Shown here: piece after piece, positions 8,614-17,940 of the stretch | How the letters are laid out: each line of letters begins with the position of its first letter | Numbering within the stretch: the stretch's first letter is position 1 | Assembly: GCA_021324755.1 (NCBI GenBank) | Contig: JAJPIL010000019.1 | Span: forward strand, 1-33,709 | Length of the DNA: 33,709 nucleotides | Direction of reading: 5' to 3' | DNA from: Pseudomonadota bacterium | Lineage (GTDB): Bacteria; Desulfobacterota; Binatia; Binatales; Binataceae | Made by a program: the position numbers and the translations under genes | The notes under the pieces: generated by a model | What the model was told of the DNA's origin: nothing | Database searches by the model: none | The model's input: the letters and a program-made list of their open reading frames with translations, nothing else

Positions 8614-8777
8614 TCTGCGTTGTTCTCGAATCATTCGATGAGCGACCTGCCGCCCCAAGCGCATAACTTATTCCGCAGGCCCCCTCTTGCTCAACGACAA
8701 CGGCACGGCGTTACGTCTAGTATGCGCGACCTTCCTAAGCGCCCTAACTAGACCGTTTGCACAATCATGAGCGGGAG

Positions 8778-8806
8778 ATGACAATGACGCCAGTGTCAGT
8801 TATAAA
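8778..8806 (+). promoter_or_regulatory. Sigma70-type promoter of the APH-fold kinase gene with inverted repeat in the spacer
   Basis: The -35 ATGACA (8778-8783) and -10 TATAAA (8801-8806) each match the consensus at 5 of 6 positions, with the ideal 17-base spacer. Transcription would start near 8813, giving a leader of about 73 bases before the ATG at 8886. The inverted repeat TGACA (8779-8783) with TGTCA (8794-8798) overlaps the -35 and spacer and could be a repressor site. Confidence 0.55.
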
Positions 8807-8885
8807 ATGGTGCTCATGCATCCCGTTTATCGAGAGTCGGTCTAGGAAATAGCTTAAAGCTGAAAGGTCAGCATCGGGGGATTAG

Positions 8886-9965
8886 ATGGCTGAGGCAACA
8901 GAGATAGCGACGCGGATGACGCGTTATCTTGGGGTCCCCGTTGAGCGATGCGCTGTGCTGGCCAACGGATGGGAGACGACGGTTTTTGAGATTGTCCTTG
9001 GTCGCGAAGTGACCAGGTTTGATATTCCAAAGGGTGTCAACCTTGCGCTGCGTTTTTACCAAGCCAAAGACGGGCAGAACAAGGGGGCACGGGAGTTCGA
9101 GATATTGCGCGCGCTGGTCGGGACCCGGTGCGCGGTTCCTAGGCCATATTGTTTCGAACCCGACCCCGAACCGCTTGGCGCGCCTTTTCTCCTCATGAAA
9201 CGGGTGCCTGGGGGACCGTTGCTACACACGCGTAGTTTTCCCAAGGCCTTCGTCACTTTTTCTTTGGCTTTTTTTGCGTTCGTGCGAGGCCATGTAGAAC
9301 TTCACCGGGTCGACATCAAAGGCTGCGGACTTGACCGTCTCGCTCCAGCGTTCGCGCCGCCTGGGGACAGTTGGGACGCTCCGTTGTTGCTTCGGATGCT
9401 GCGCACCGTAAAGATGCGCGTAGAGTCGGGCCCCCTGCCCCACCTGGTAAGCGCCCTTAACTGGGCGCTCGAGCGGGCGCCACGCTTTGTCAGCTCGAGA
9501 CGAAGCCTTTTGCACCTGGATTACCATCCGCTCAACACAATCGTGAGCGGAACTCGGCTTACCGGGATTATCGACTGGGTATTTGCCGATATCGGCGACC
9601 CCCATCTCGACGCGGCTATGACTGCTATGATTATGGCCTCGTACGCTTTCGAGCGTCCGCGGTGGCTAGCAGCAAACATCTGCGGCAATACGCTGCGCCG
9701 CTTCTTCAGCACGCTCTACATCGCTCTTTACCATTCGATGGCGCGACTCGACTTCGAGCGTTTTCGCTACTGTCAAGCCGTAGCCGCGCTTCATCGTCTC
9801 TCGATGTTCGCCATTATGCGCCGGCGCGGTGCCGAACAAGAGGGTTTTCGTCCCGAGGCTGCGGCTGACGTGACGCCGTCAGCGATGCGTCTTTTGTCGC
9901 GCTACGCGTCGCGCAAGACAGGCGTGGCGATCCCACTAGACAGTCCGACCTTTTCGCCGGCCTAA
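8886..9965 (+). CDS. Phosphotransferase with aminoglycoside phosphotransferase/choline kinase fold
   Basis: 359-residue kinase-like protein of the APH superfamily, which transfers phosphate from a nucleoside triphosphate to a small-molecule hydroxyl. The N-lobe spans about 20-110 (LALRFYQ strand, GAREFEILRAL helix, PFLLMKRVPGG hinge). The C-lobe has the catalytic loop HLDYHPLN (His210, Asp212, Asn217) and the metal-binding Asp230 in GIIDWVFADIGD. All essential residues are present, so it should be active. The ATG is preceded by GGGG at good spacing. It stands alone, with its own promoter at 8778-8806, so context gives no substrate. An antibiotic-resistance role should not be assumed, since this superfamily also covers homoserine, choline, methylthioribose and acyl-CoA-linked kinases. 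Confidence 0.85.
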   Translation: MAEATEIATRMTRYLGVPVERCAVLANGWETTVFEIVLGREVTRFDIPKGVNLALRFYQAKDGQNKGAREFEILRALVGTRCAVPRPYCFEPDPEPLGAPFLLMKRVPGGPLLHTRSFPKAFVTFSLAFFAFVRGHVELHRVDIKGCGLDRLAPAFAPPGDSWDAPLLLRMLRTVKMRVESGPLPHLVSALNWALERAPRFVSSRRSLLHLDYHPLNTIVSGTRLTGIIDWVFADIGDPHLDAAMTAMIMASYAFERPRWLAANICGNTLRRFFSTLYIALYHSMARLDFERFRYCQAVAALHRLSMFAIMRRRGAEQEGFRPEAAADVTPSAMRLLSRYASRKTGVAIPLDSPTFSPA

Positions 9966-10148
9966 CGGTGGGACCCGTCACGTCGTGGGGCGTCCGAGAA
10001 AAGAATTTTGAGCCCTTGTCCTAGTGGGCCGCGTCAAAACTTATCACTCTTTGGGGATAAAGCGTTCTTTTTCGACTCCCGCGACTCGGGTTGTGACCCC
10101 CGCACATCGGCTTGGCATGTGTGGCAGGCGCCAACTTAGCCAGGCTTC

Positions 10149-12899
10149 TTAAGAACCCTCTGCGAGCAATCGACGCAGCACGTACGGCAAGAGGCCGCCA
10201 TGAAGCATGTATTCCTCCTCTTCGGGCGTATCGACGCGCAACTTCACCGTGAACTCCCGCTCGCGACCATCTTCCTGTACGCGAACTTTGAGATGTTGTC
10301 CTCTGCGGATTCCGGAGGACAGCCCCTCGATCGAATAAAGTTCGTTACCCTTAAGCCCCAAGGTCTCGCGGTTTTCCCCCGGCATAAATTGAAGCGGCAA
10401 CACGCCCATCCCAACCAGGTTACTGCGATGAATTCGCTCGTAGCTCTCGGCGATAACGGCCTTAATTCCCAAAAGCTGGGTGCCTTTTGCCGCCCAGTCG
10501 CGCGACGAGCCCGAGCCGTACTCTTTGCCGGCGATTACCAGCAGCGGAACGCGCTCCGCACGATAACGCTCGGCGGCCTCGAAAATCGTGGTCTTCTCCC
10601 CATCGGGGAAATGGAGGGTAAAGCCGCCTTCCACGCCCGGAACCAATAGGTTGCGCAGGCGCACGTTCGCGAACGTGCCTCTAAGCATTACTTCGTGATT
10701 ACCTCGGCGAGCCCCGTACGAATTAAAATCTTTGGGGCTCACGCCCCGCTCGATCAAATATCGGCCTGCAGGGCTATCCGGTGGTATTGAGCCGGCCGGC
10801 GAGATGTGGTCGGTGGTGACGCTATCGCCGAGCATCACCAGCACTCGGGCGTTGCGAATGTCCGCCGGAGGGTTTGGCTTAAGCGGCACATCGTCGAGAA
10901 ACGGTGGCCGGCGCACGTAAGTCGACTCTTCCTGCCAGGGAAACAACTCGCTAGGGCTGACGGTAAGCGCTTGCCATCGCTCGTCACCCTCGAACACTTT
11001 ACTGTATTCTTCGCGGAACATCTGTTCGTCCACCGTAGTGGCAAGTGCTTCTCTGAGCTGTTCGGGGCTGGGCCAGATGTCCTTGAGCCACACAGGTCTT
11101 CCGTCAGCTCCGATCCCCAGGGGTTCCCGCATCAGGTCGACATCCATCGATCCTGCCAGGGCGTAGGCCACAACCAGCGGCGGCGAGGCAAGGTAAGCAA
11201 AGCGCGTGTCCGGGTTGATTCGGCCCTCGAAGTTGCGATTTCCGCTAAGGACGGCGCACGCGACGAGGTTACCCTGCCGGATAACCTTAATTAGCGCTTC
11301 GTTTAGCGGCCCGCTGTTTCCGATGCAGGTCGTACAGCCGTATCCCACCAGATGGAAGCGCAATTTCTCGAGATATGGGAGCAAGCCAGCGCGCTCGAAA
11401 TAACGCGTCACCACTTTTGACCCGGGCGCAAGACTTGTCTTGACCCAAGGCTTTGTGGAGAGCCCTCGTTCCACGGCGTTTTTAGCCAACAATCCCGCGG
11501 CCAGCATCGCCGCCGGATTCGACGTATTCGTGCAGCTAGTGATAGCAGCGATCACCACCGACCCATGGGTGATTTCGACCGAGCTGCCGTTCAAATTAGC
11601 TGTAAGGCGACGCCCCAGCTCTCCAGGAGCAGCTACGTTGCCGTCAACGTCGGCCGCATCGATCCACTTTGTCGCCTGCTGGTTGTCAAGGCTGACGCCC
11701 CTGGCCTGCATCTCTTTTACCAGCTCGCGACGAAACTCGCGCTTAGCTTTCTTAAGCGTAACGCGGTCTTGTGGACGGCGCGGCCCGGCAAGGCTCGGCT
11801 CGACCGTGGCTAGGTCGAGCTCCAACACCTCGGAGAACTGCGGCTCGACGCTATCGGGGGTGCGAAACAGTCCTTGCTCCTTGGCGTAAGCCTCCACCAG
11901 TGCGATCTGTTCTGCGGGACGACCGGTTTGACGCAGGTAGTCGAGCGTCAATCTGTCGATCGGGAAAAAGCCTATAGTGGCTCCGTACTCGGGCGCCATA
12001 TTGCCCAAGGTGGCCCGGTCAGCCACGCTCAAGCTGTCAAGCCCGGGACCGAAAAACTCCACAAACTTGCCAACCACGCCCTTGGCCCGCAACATCTGCG
12101 TGATCGTGAGCACCAGGTCCGTGGCGAGCGTTCCTGGAGGCAGCTCTCCATGCAGTCGCACGCCGACTACTTCGGGCACCAACATCGGAAGCGAACATCC
12201 AAGCATCGCCGCCTCGGCCTCGATCCCTCCTACTCCCCAGCCAACGACTCCCAAGCCGTTGACCATCGTCGTGTGTGAATCGGTGCCCAAAACCGTGTCG
12301 GGGTATGCTTCGTTTTTCGGAGACACGAACACCACGGAAGCGAGATATTCGAGGTTCACCTGATGCACGATTCCCGTTCCGGGCGGAACGACGCGGAAAT
12401 TGTCGAACGCCTGTTGGCCCCAACGTAAAAACAGATAGCGCTCGCGATTGCGGTCGAATTCCAGCTCGACGTTGCGCTGCAACGCTAAAGGCGTGCCGAA
12501 CACGTCCACTTGCACCGAATGGTCGATTACCAAATCCACGGGCTTGAGCGGGTTGACGCGTGACGGATCGCCGCCGAAACGCTTGACGGCGTCGCGCAAA
12601 GCGGCGAGGTCGGCGACCACAGGCACGCCGGTAAAGTCCTGTAAAATAACCCGCGCGGGCATAAAAGAGAACTCGGCCTGCCCAGCCCCGTGCGGCCATC
12701 GCGCCAACGTTTCGACCATTTCTGCTGTCACCACTTTGCCGTCCTCGCGCCGAAGCGCATTCTCGAGCAACACCTTGATCGAGTACGGCATCCGTTGAAG
12801 CGAAAAACCCCGCCTCTCCAGAGCTTCAAGCCTCCAGACGATATAGTTCAAATACCCAACCTTGAGCGTGGTTTTGCTGCCAAAGCTATCGTTGCTCAT
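10149..12899 (-). CDS. acnA: Aconitate hydratase AcnA
   Basis: TCA-cycle enzyme that interconverts citrate and isocitrate through cis-aconitate in the cytoplasm. At 916 residues it matches the AcnA/IRP1 type in length and opening (YLNYIVWRLEALERRG, then YSIKVLLENALR). The [4Fe-4S] ligands are Cys456 (AAITSCTNTSNP), Cys522 and Cys525 (YGCTTCIGNSG). Substrate-site motifs include VLGTDSHTTMVNGLGV, LGDSVTTDHISPAG near the C-terminal swivel domain, and GKEYGSGSSRDWAAKG. The ATG at 12899 has AGAGGA just upstream. It stands between a convergent kinase gene and the lhr gene upstream on the same strand, 176 bases away, so it probably has its own promoter. Nothing unusual in the active site. Confidence 0.97.
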   Translation of the reverse strand: MSNDSFGSKTTLKVGYLNYIVWRLEALERRGFSLQRMPYSIKVLLENALRREDGKVVTAEMVETLARWPHGAGQAEFSFMPARVILQDFTGVPVVADLAALRDAVKRFGGDPSRVNPLKPVDLVIDHSVQVDVFGTPLALQRNVELEFDRNRERYLFLRWGQQAFDNFRVVPPGTGIVHQVNLEYLASVVFVSPKNEAYPDTVLGTDSHTTMVNGLGVVGWGVGGIEAEAAMLGCSLPMLVPEVVGVRLHGELPPGTLATDLVLTITQMLRAKGVVGKFVEFFGPGLDSLSVADRATLGNMAPEYGATIGFFPIDRLTLDYLRQTGRPAEQIALVEAYAKEQGLFRTPDSVEPQFSEVLELDLATVEPSLAGPRRPQDRVTLKKAKREFRRELVKEMQARGVSLDNQQATKWIDAADVDGNVAAPGELGRRLTANLNGSSVEITHGSVVIAAITSCTNTSNPAAMLAAGLLAKNAVERGLSTKPWVKTSLAPGSKVVTRYFERAGLLPYLEKLRFHLVGYGCTTCIGNSGPLNEALIKVIRQGNLVACAVLSGNRNFEGRINPDTRFAYLASPPLVVAYALAGSMDVDLMREPLGIGADGRPVWLKDIWPSPEQLREALATTVDEQMFREEYSKVFEGDERWQALTVSPSELFPWQEESTYVRRPPFLDDVPLKPNPPADIRNARVLVMLGDSVTTDHISPAGSIPPDSPAGRYLIERGVSPKDFNSYGARRGNHEVMLRGTFANVRLRNLLVPGVEGGFTLHFPDGEKTTIFEAAERYRAERVPLLVIAGKEYGSGSSRDWAAKGTQLLGIKAVIAESYERIHRSNLVGMGVLPLQFMPGENRETLGLKGNELYSIEGLSSGIRRGQHLKVRVQEDGREREFTVKLRVDTPEEEEYMLHGGLLPYVLRRLLAEGS

Positions 12900-13075
12900 C
12901 GCTTATCCTCTTGATTGTCCTTGCCGGAAGACGACTCTTTTCGTTGCTTTGCTAACCGATACTACCTGCGAACTTGTCCAATTTAAGCGTTCCGTGTGCT
13001 GACGACATGTTGCCCCACGGAAGCCACCACCACGTTGCCTTAACTAGGTATGCATCGCACGTTCCTGCCGCCGGT

Positions 13076-16000
13076 TTAAATCGGCCGACCAAAGGCGATA
13101 CCTCGAGGCGGCGGTCCCGGAAGTCCATTGTACACCAACGCCGTGCCGTCTGAGTAAAAGCTCATCGCGGCAAGTGTCGCAAGGCGCGAGGAACTGAGCG
13201 CTGGCTCACCGTCGATCGTTACAATTCTGACCTTGCGCCGCAACGCTACGATCGCCGTTACGGCCTGCTCAAAAAGGCCCTCATCGGTGGGCGAAAGCGT
13301 CTTGAGCGCCGAGCCGGCTAAAGCAAGCACGGGTCTTCCACCAGCGAAGGCGACAATATTTGCGGGCTCGCGCGCCACACCCAGGCTCGGAAGACTTATT
13401 CCGTACGGGTTAGCCGGATCCGCAGCGCTCAGCGCCAGAACCTTGGCCGATTGGGAACCGCGATGGCGACATGCCCGCAAAACCTCTAACGCTTCGGGCA
13501 GCGCGTACTGCTCACCTGAAAGCCCCTGGACAAAATATCCGGCGCGGATCACGCCCGCAAATTCGAGTCGGCGCAATTCGGCGCCGAGCTCGGCCCATTT
13601 TATATCTATGTTTTCGAGGGCGAGCATCTCGCGCGCCAAGATCCCGTGGCGAAAAAGTAGCGAGAGAGCTAGTTCACGGCCATCTCGCGCAAGCGTATTC
13701 TGAGTTGTGTTCGCCCGAGCAAGCGCGCTCCATCTCCCGGTCATGCACAAGCGCAAACGAGCCTGGAGCGCGGCAAGTTTCTTTCGCATTCCCCGTCGAT
13801 TTTTGCGCCCACCACCGGCCTTAATTACAACGGCCGGCATCCTGAGAGGCGCGAAACTATCATTTGCGACCAGGCCAGCGGCCGCCAGGCGCAAAAGCGA
13901 GGCGATTACTTCCTGCTCGCTCCATCCAACGCGCGCGCATAATTGGTCGAGAAACTGTGCACCGCCTTCGATCAATGCCCGGTACACGGGGAGATCGCTC
14001 TCCGCTGGCTCGCGAGCGACAAACCTTGCAACCCACGGCGACGTCGGCGTACGCGGCAGAATCGCAACCTTGGTCGGCTTGTCGGCAGCCGCCGAGCCGT
14101 CAGCAACGCCAAACCATCCAAACCGCCCACCGGCGCAAAGCAAATCCAGGTACTCGCTGCGGTAATCTACAATACGAGCGCGAAGGATCGCCTCCTCCCA
14201 GAATTCGGGCACGAAGGCCAAGCCGGCCAGCTGCTCCAGAACCGTGGCTACACCTTCAATTCCCGGCTCCAGTCCCTGCCCGCCCACGTGATGCCATCGA
14301 AGAAGGAAGTCAACGAAATCAGCTTCCCCGCAAGGCTCGAACGTTTTGCGCAAGCGCTCGAGGCTCAAACGATGAATTCGCTCGAGGTTCGTTCGCTCGC
14401 ACCATTGCTCAGCGCTCGCAGACGTGTATCGCCCGCGAAAAACGTGGCCTGCAGCCTCAAGGGCGAGCAAGGCGTTGCGCGCTTCGGACAATTCTATGCC
14501 TAAACGGTCGGCGACCTCTCGCTCTTCGAGCGGCCGTGAGGTTCGAAGAACCCTACGAACCAGCTCTGCGACCGCGTCATCCCGCCCAACCGACCGGGCG
14601 GTCGCCTGCTCGGCAGACGGTTCGGGCGCTTGGCGCATCTCCACATCGTCGGAGGGCGAACCTTCCGCCGGGCCGTTTCCGCCCTCGAGCCTCGCATTTG
14701 GATAAACAACCCGGATCAAGGGCAAATCCTCGACTGCCACGATCTTTTCGCCTAATCCGCCGCCGAGGTCGATCGCTGTAATTCGCCGCTCCCGTTCCAA
14801 GGCTTCGATATGAACTTGGGCCAGCTCGCCTGCCCGCTCGGCAAGAGCTTCGCGCGAGAGCATCCCGTGGCGCCTCAAAAGCTCGTAAAGTTCATCGGCG
14901 TCGCGGGCTTTATATCGCTTGTCACGTCCGCTGGCTTCGAGCTCGACACGCTCTACAACTTCGCGGTCCAAAAGCCCGGCCAGGTTTCCGCGCTGAAGCG
15001 TCTGCTCGATCAGCGCGCGATTGGTCGCAACTGTCCGCGAGCGGCGGTTGGCGCGCTCGCCGTCATCCAAGAAAGCGTAATCCCACGCGAGCAACAGGCG
15101 ATGGGCTATCAATGAGGGCGTAAGCGTATCGACGAACTTAACTTTGACTTCTCCGGCCTCAAGTGCTTTTAAGAAAGCCTCGAGCTTTGGGATATCGGCC
15201 GCCTCCTCCATGCACTCGCGAAGCGTTTCGGTAACTAGAAAGTGATCCGGCAACGGTACGTTCAGGGGGCGGTTTTCGAAACACGCCTGTTGCTGGGGGA
15301 AGAGCGCGACCAACAGATCCTGGGCGCGAAGCCGCTGAACCCACACTGGGACGGGCTTTCCGCCGCTGTTGCGTCTTAAGCTCAAGGCGCGGGCAGCCAC
15401 GTGCCTGAAGCGTGTCTCGAACATTGGAGCATCGAGAACCGCCTGACAGAACGTGTCGCGAACGCTATCCGCGGGCAGCATCGCTATAAGCTCGTCCGGC
15501 GGAAAACTGTGACGCTGGTTGAGCGAAAGCAACACCCCATCGTCCGTGGCCGAAGCCTGAATTTCAAAGTTGAAGCTACGGCAAAGTCGCTTGCGAAGCG
15601 CAAGCCCCAGGCCGCGATTAAAACGCATGCCGAAAGGCGAATGGATTACGAGCTGGGTTGAGCCGAGACCATCGAAGAAGCGCTCGATAACGAGCGTGCG
15701 AAAGTCCGGGAGTTCCCCCAAGACAGCCCGGTTTGCGCGCACGTAGTTGAGTGCCTGGCGAGCCGCGCTTTCCTCCATCGCGCATTCCTGGCACAACCAT
15801 CGAATCGCGCCGGACTCGTCGCTTGACCGGGCAAGTATCTCTTTGCGCAGCTCACACAGCTCGGCGGACAGCGCAAGGCTTCGACCCAGGGCCTCGCTAT
15901 GCCAGAACGGCAACGTCGGCGCCATTCCTGGAGCCGCTTCGACCAGCAACCGACCGCGCGAAAGCCTCTGAATCTGCCACGCCATCGAGCCCAGCGCAAA

Positions 16001-17626
16001 CACATCTCCACGAGACGATTCCTGGGCGAAATCCTCCTCGACCTCACCGATCTTTCGTCCCTCGGATTCGATCACGACGTCGTAATTACCGGGGTCAGGA
16101 ATCGTGCCAGCACAGGTGATCGCGACCATGCGCGCACTTCTTCGTGACCGGACCCGGCCGTTGACGGCGTCGTAGAAGATAAGTGGCTGGCTTCCGCGAA
16201 CGGCATTTGGCGTCTCCTGCGCCATGGCGAACAATAGCCGCCTCAAGCCTGCAAGGTCGAGCTCCCTGAAGTTGTAGGCTCCGCCCAAAATTTTCAAAAT
16301 CTCGCCTTCGCTCACTTCGCCCCGCTCCGCGGCGATCGCCACTATCTGCTGTGCGGCAACGTCAAGACATCCGCGCGGTATCTCGACTTCGTCGAGCCGC
16401 CCATGCTTGATCGCTCTGACGACCGCCGCGCATTCGAGCAAGTCCTCCGCCGTAAGCGCAAAGAAACGCCCTTTGGGTACGCCCCCGAGCACGTGGCCCG
16501 AACGCCCGATGCGTTGGATGGCCGCGGAGATAGATTTCGGAGAGTCGATCTGGCAGACCAGCTCCACCGAGCCAACGTCGATGCCGAGCTCGAGCGACGA
16601 AGTCGCGACAATTACTTTTAGCTCGCCGCGCTTTAGCTTCTGCTCGGCTTTGAGGCGCTCTTGGCGCGCAAGGCTCCCATGATGGGCCATCACTGCGTCG
16701 GGGCCTAAACGCTTCTGCAGATTAAGGGCAATTCGCTCCGCCGACCTTCGACTTAAAGTAAAAACTAAGGTTGTACGGTGCTCTTTTATGAGTTTGGCAA
16801 GCTCGTCGTAAGTTGCCTCCCAATGTTTATGGGTTGCGAGCGGACCAACTTCAGGCCCTGGTGCAACCACCTGGAGATCTAGCGCCCGAGCACCGGATTG
16901 CGCCTGAACGCATCTAAACGGACGCACTATCCGAGCGCCGCCAGGCCCCATTTCGGCGCCGCACAGAAATTCACCGAGCACTTCGATGGGGTTGAGAGTC
17001 GCGGAAAGGCCGATTCTTGTCGGACGCACGCCGACGGTTTCTCTAACCAGCGCCTCCAAACGCTCCAGGGTTACCGCTAGATGAGCGCCGCGCTTGTTTC
17101 CCGCTAGCGCGTGCAGCTCGTCGACAATCACGAACTGAACCTGGGCAAGCTTTTGGCGAAAGCGCTTCGAGGTAAGCAGAATAAACAGGGATTCTGGGGT
17201 GGTAACAAGAATATGCGGGGGCCGTTTGACCATCGCCTGGCGCTCGCAAGCCAGCGTATCCCCGGTCCGGACCATTGCGCGAATTTCCGGCAGACTTCGC
17301 CCTTCGGCTCTGGCGATCTCGCATATGCCCCTGAGCGGCTCGTCGAGATTAATTCGGACGTCGTTCGCCAGCGCCTTGAGCGGCGACACGTAGAGCACCG
17401 AAACCGCGTCCTTAAGCGCTCCGCTTTCCGCTTCCCGAACCAACCGATCGATCGCCCAAAGAAACGCTGCGAGCGTCTTTCCGGTGCCGGTTGCGGCACA
17501 CAGAAGGGTGTCATGACCGGCTCCGATCGCCGGCCAGCCAAGCCGCTGGATCGGCGACGGTGCCTGGAAACGCGCGGCGAACCAACGGCGCACTAACGAA
17601 TGAAATCCAGCGAGCGCATCGTCCAT
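13076..17626 (-). CDS. lhr: Lhr-type superfamily 2 DNA helicase, long bacterial form
   Basis: ATP-dependent 3'-5' helicase of the Lhr family, linked in other bacteria to DNA repair. About 1516 residues, close to the long enterobacterial and mycobacterial forms. From the ATG, motif I is AATGTGKT (about 44-51) and motif II DELH (about 169-172). Motif III is SATL. After these come HHGSLARQERLKAE, VATSSLELGIDVG and QRIGRSGH (motifs IV to VI). Next comes the Lhr-core winged-helix and beta-barrel part, followed by a long C-terminal region of repeated winged-helix character. The latter is related in known Lhr proteins to the AlkZ/YcaQ glycosylase fold and carries uracil-glycosylase activity. I take the ATG at 17626; a TTG six codons upstream is also open. 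No metallophosphoesterase or ligase gene, common Lhr neighbours, is nearby. Confidence 0.93.
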   Translation of the reverse strand: MDDALAGFHSLVRRWFAARFQAPSPIQRLGWPAIGAGHDTLLCAATGTGKTLAAFLWAIDRLVREAESGALKDAVSVLYVSPLKALANDVRINLDEPLRGICEIARAEGRSLPEIRAMVRTGDTLACERQAMVKRPPHILVTTPESLFILLTSKRFRQKLAQVQFVIVDELHALAGNKRGAHLAVTLERLEALVRETVGVRPTRIGLSATLNPIEVLGEFLCGAEMGPGGARIVRPFRCVQAQSGARALDLQVVAPGPEVGPLATHKHWEATYDELAKLIKEHRTTLVFTLSRRSAERIALNLQKRLGPDAVMAHHGSLARQERLKAEQKLKRGELKVIVATSSLELGIDVGSVELVCQIDSPKSISAAIQRIGRSGHVLGGVPKGRFFALTAEDLLECAAVVRAIKHGRLDEVEIPRGCLDVAAQQIVAIAAERGEVSEGEILKILGGAYNFRELDLAGLRRLLFAMAQETPNAVRGSQPLIFYDAVNGRVRSRRSARMVAITCAGTIPDPGNYDVVIESEGRKIGEVEEDFAQESSRGDVFALGSMAWQIQRLSRGRLLVEAAPGMAPTLPFWHSEALGRSLALSAELCELRKEILARSSDESGAIRWLCQECAMEESAARQALNYVRANRAVLGELPDFRTLVIERFFDGLGSTQLVIHSPFGMRFNRGLGLALRKRLCRSFNFEIQASATDDGVLLSLNQRHSFPPDELIAMLPADSVRDTFCQAVLDAPMFETRFRHVAARALSLRRNSGGKPVPVWVQRLRAQDLLVALFPQQQACFENRPLNVPLPDHFLVTETLRECMEEAADIPKLEAFLKALEAGEVKVKFVDTLTPSLIAHRLLLAWDYAFLDDGERANRRSRTVATNRALIEQTLQRGNLAGLLDREVVERVELEASGRDKRYKARDADELYELLRRHGMLSREALAERAGELAQVHIEALERERRITAIDLGGGLGEKIVAVEDLPLIRVVYPNARLEGGNGPAEGSPSDDVEMRQAPEPSAEQATARSVGRDDAVAELVRRVLRTSRPLEEREVADRLGIELSEARNALLALEAAGHVFRGRYTSASAEQWCERTNLERIHRLSLERLRKTFEPCGEADFVDFLLRWHHVGGQGLEPGIEGVATVLEQLAGLAFVPEFWEEAILRARIVDYRSEYLDLLCAGGRFGWFGVADGSAAADKPTKVAILPRTPTSPWVARFVAREPAESDLPVYRALIEGGAQFLDQLCARVGWSEQEVIASLLRLAAAGLVANDSFAPLRMPAVVIKAGGGRKNRRGMRKKLAALQARLRLCMTGRWSALARANTTQNTLARDGRELALSLLFRHGILAREMLALENIDIKWAELGAELRRLEFAGVIRAGYFVQGLSGEQYALPEALEVLRACRHRGSQSAKVLALSAADPANPYGISLPSLGVAREPANIVAFAGGRPVLALAGSALKTLSPTDEGLFEQAVTAIVALRRKVRIVTIDGEPALSSSRLATLAAMSFYSDGTALVYNGLPGPPPRGIAFGRPI

Positions 17627-17940
17627 CGCTTTCGATTTATACAACTCAGTAGCGCAACCCGGGCGTCTTGAAAGTTAAAAAATGGTATCTTAGAAGCTTT
17701 GGTCTTCGCCAAAAAGGATATTGTGCGTCGTCGCAAACCTCCAAGCGTTCGATTCGACCTTGGTTAGCCAAGCGGCACCGACTTAGAGCATTTTGCCGCA
17801 GTTTTCGCATTAAAAACCAATTCAGACCAAGACACCACAACAGGTCAAAATGGCGCTCGGCACGGTTCAGATGGCAGGCAGCCAAAAGATCAGGCTTAAA
17901 GCTCAAGCGTTTAGTCGCAAATAAACTACGGGAGGGTTAG
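17627..17940. other. Gene-free stretch between the barrel gene and lhr
   Basis: 314 bases, visibly more A/T-rich than the flanking genes. Two overlapping frames on opposite strands, both very basic and without domains, are judged spurious. The stretch should contain the lhr promoter, but no strong -35/-10 pair was found. It contains CATTTTGC near 17786, resembling the 15-base repeat seen elsewhere. Confidence 0.45.

Larger units (their letters stand above)
8425..8885. other. Gene-free stretch before the APH-fold kinase gene
   Basis: 461 bases holding no credible gene. It contains the second copy of the 15-base repeat (8599-8613) and, near its right end, a good sigma70-type promoter (8778-8806), both listed separately. 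The small frames on either strand have no domain character. Confidence 0.5.

Noticed and set aside
8886-9965. Calling the APH-fold kinase an aminoglycoside resistance gene
   Set aside because: Fold and catalytic residues are shared by many small-molecule kinases, and nothing nearby points to antibiotics.
9966-10148. Terminator between the kinase gene and acnA
   Set aside because: Small hairpins such as CCCG/CGGG exist, but the T-run precedes rather than follows them on either strand.
17668-17940. Plus-strand frame of 90 codons and an overlapping minus-strand frame of 86 codons
   Set aside because: Both are extremely basic, occupy the same A/T-rich stretch on opposite strands and have no recognisable features.
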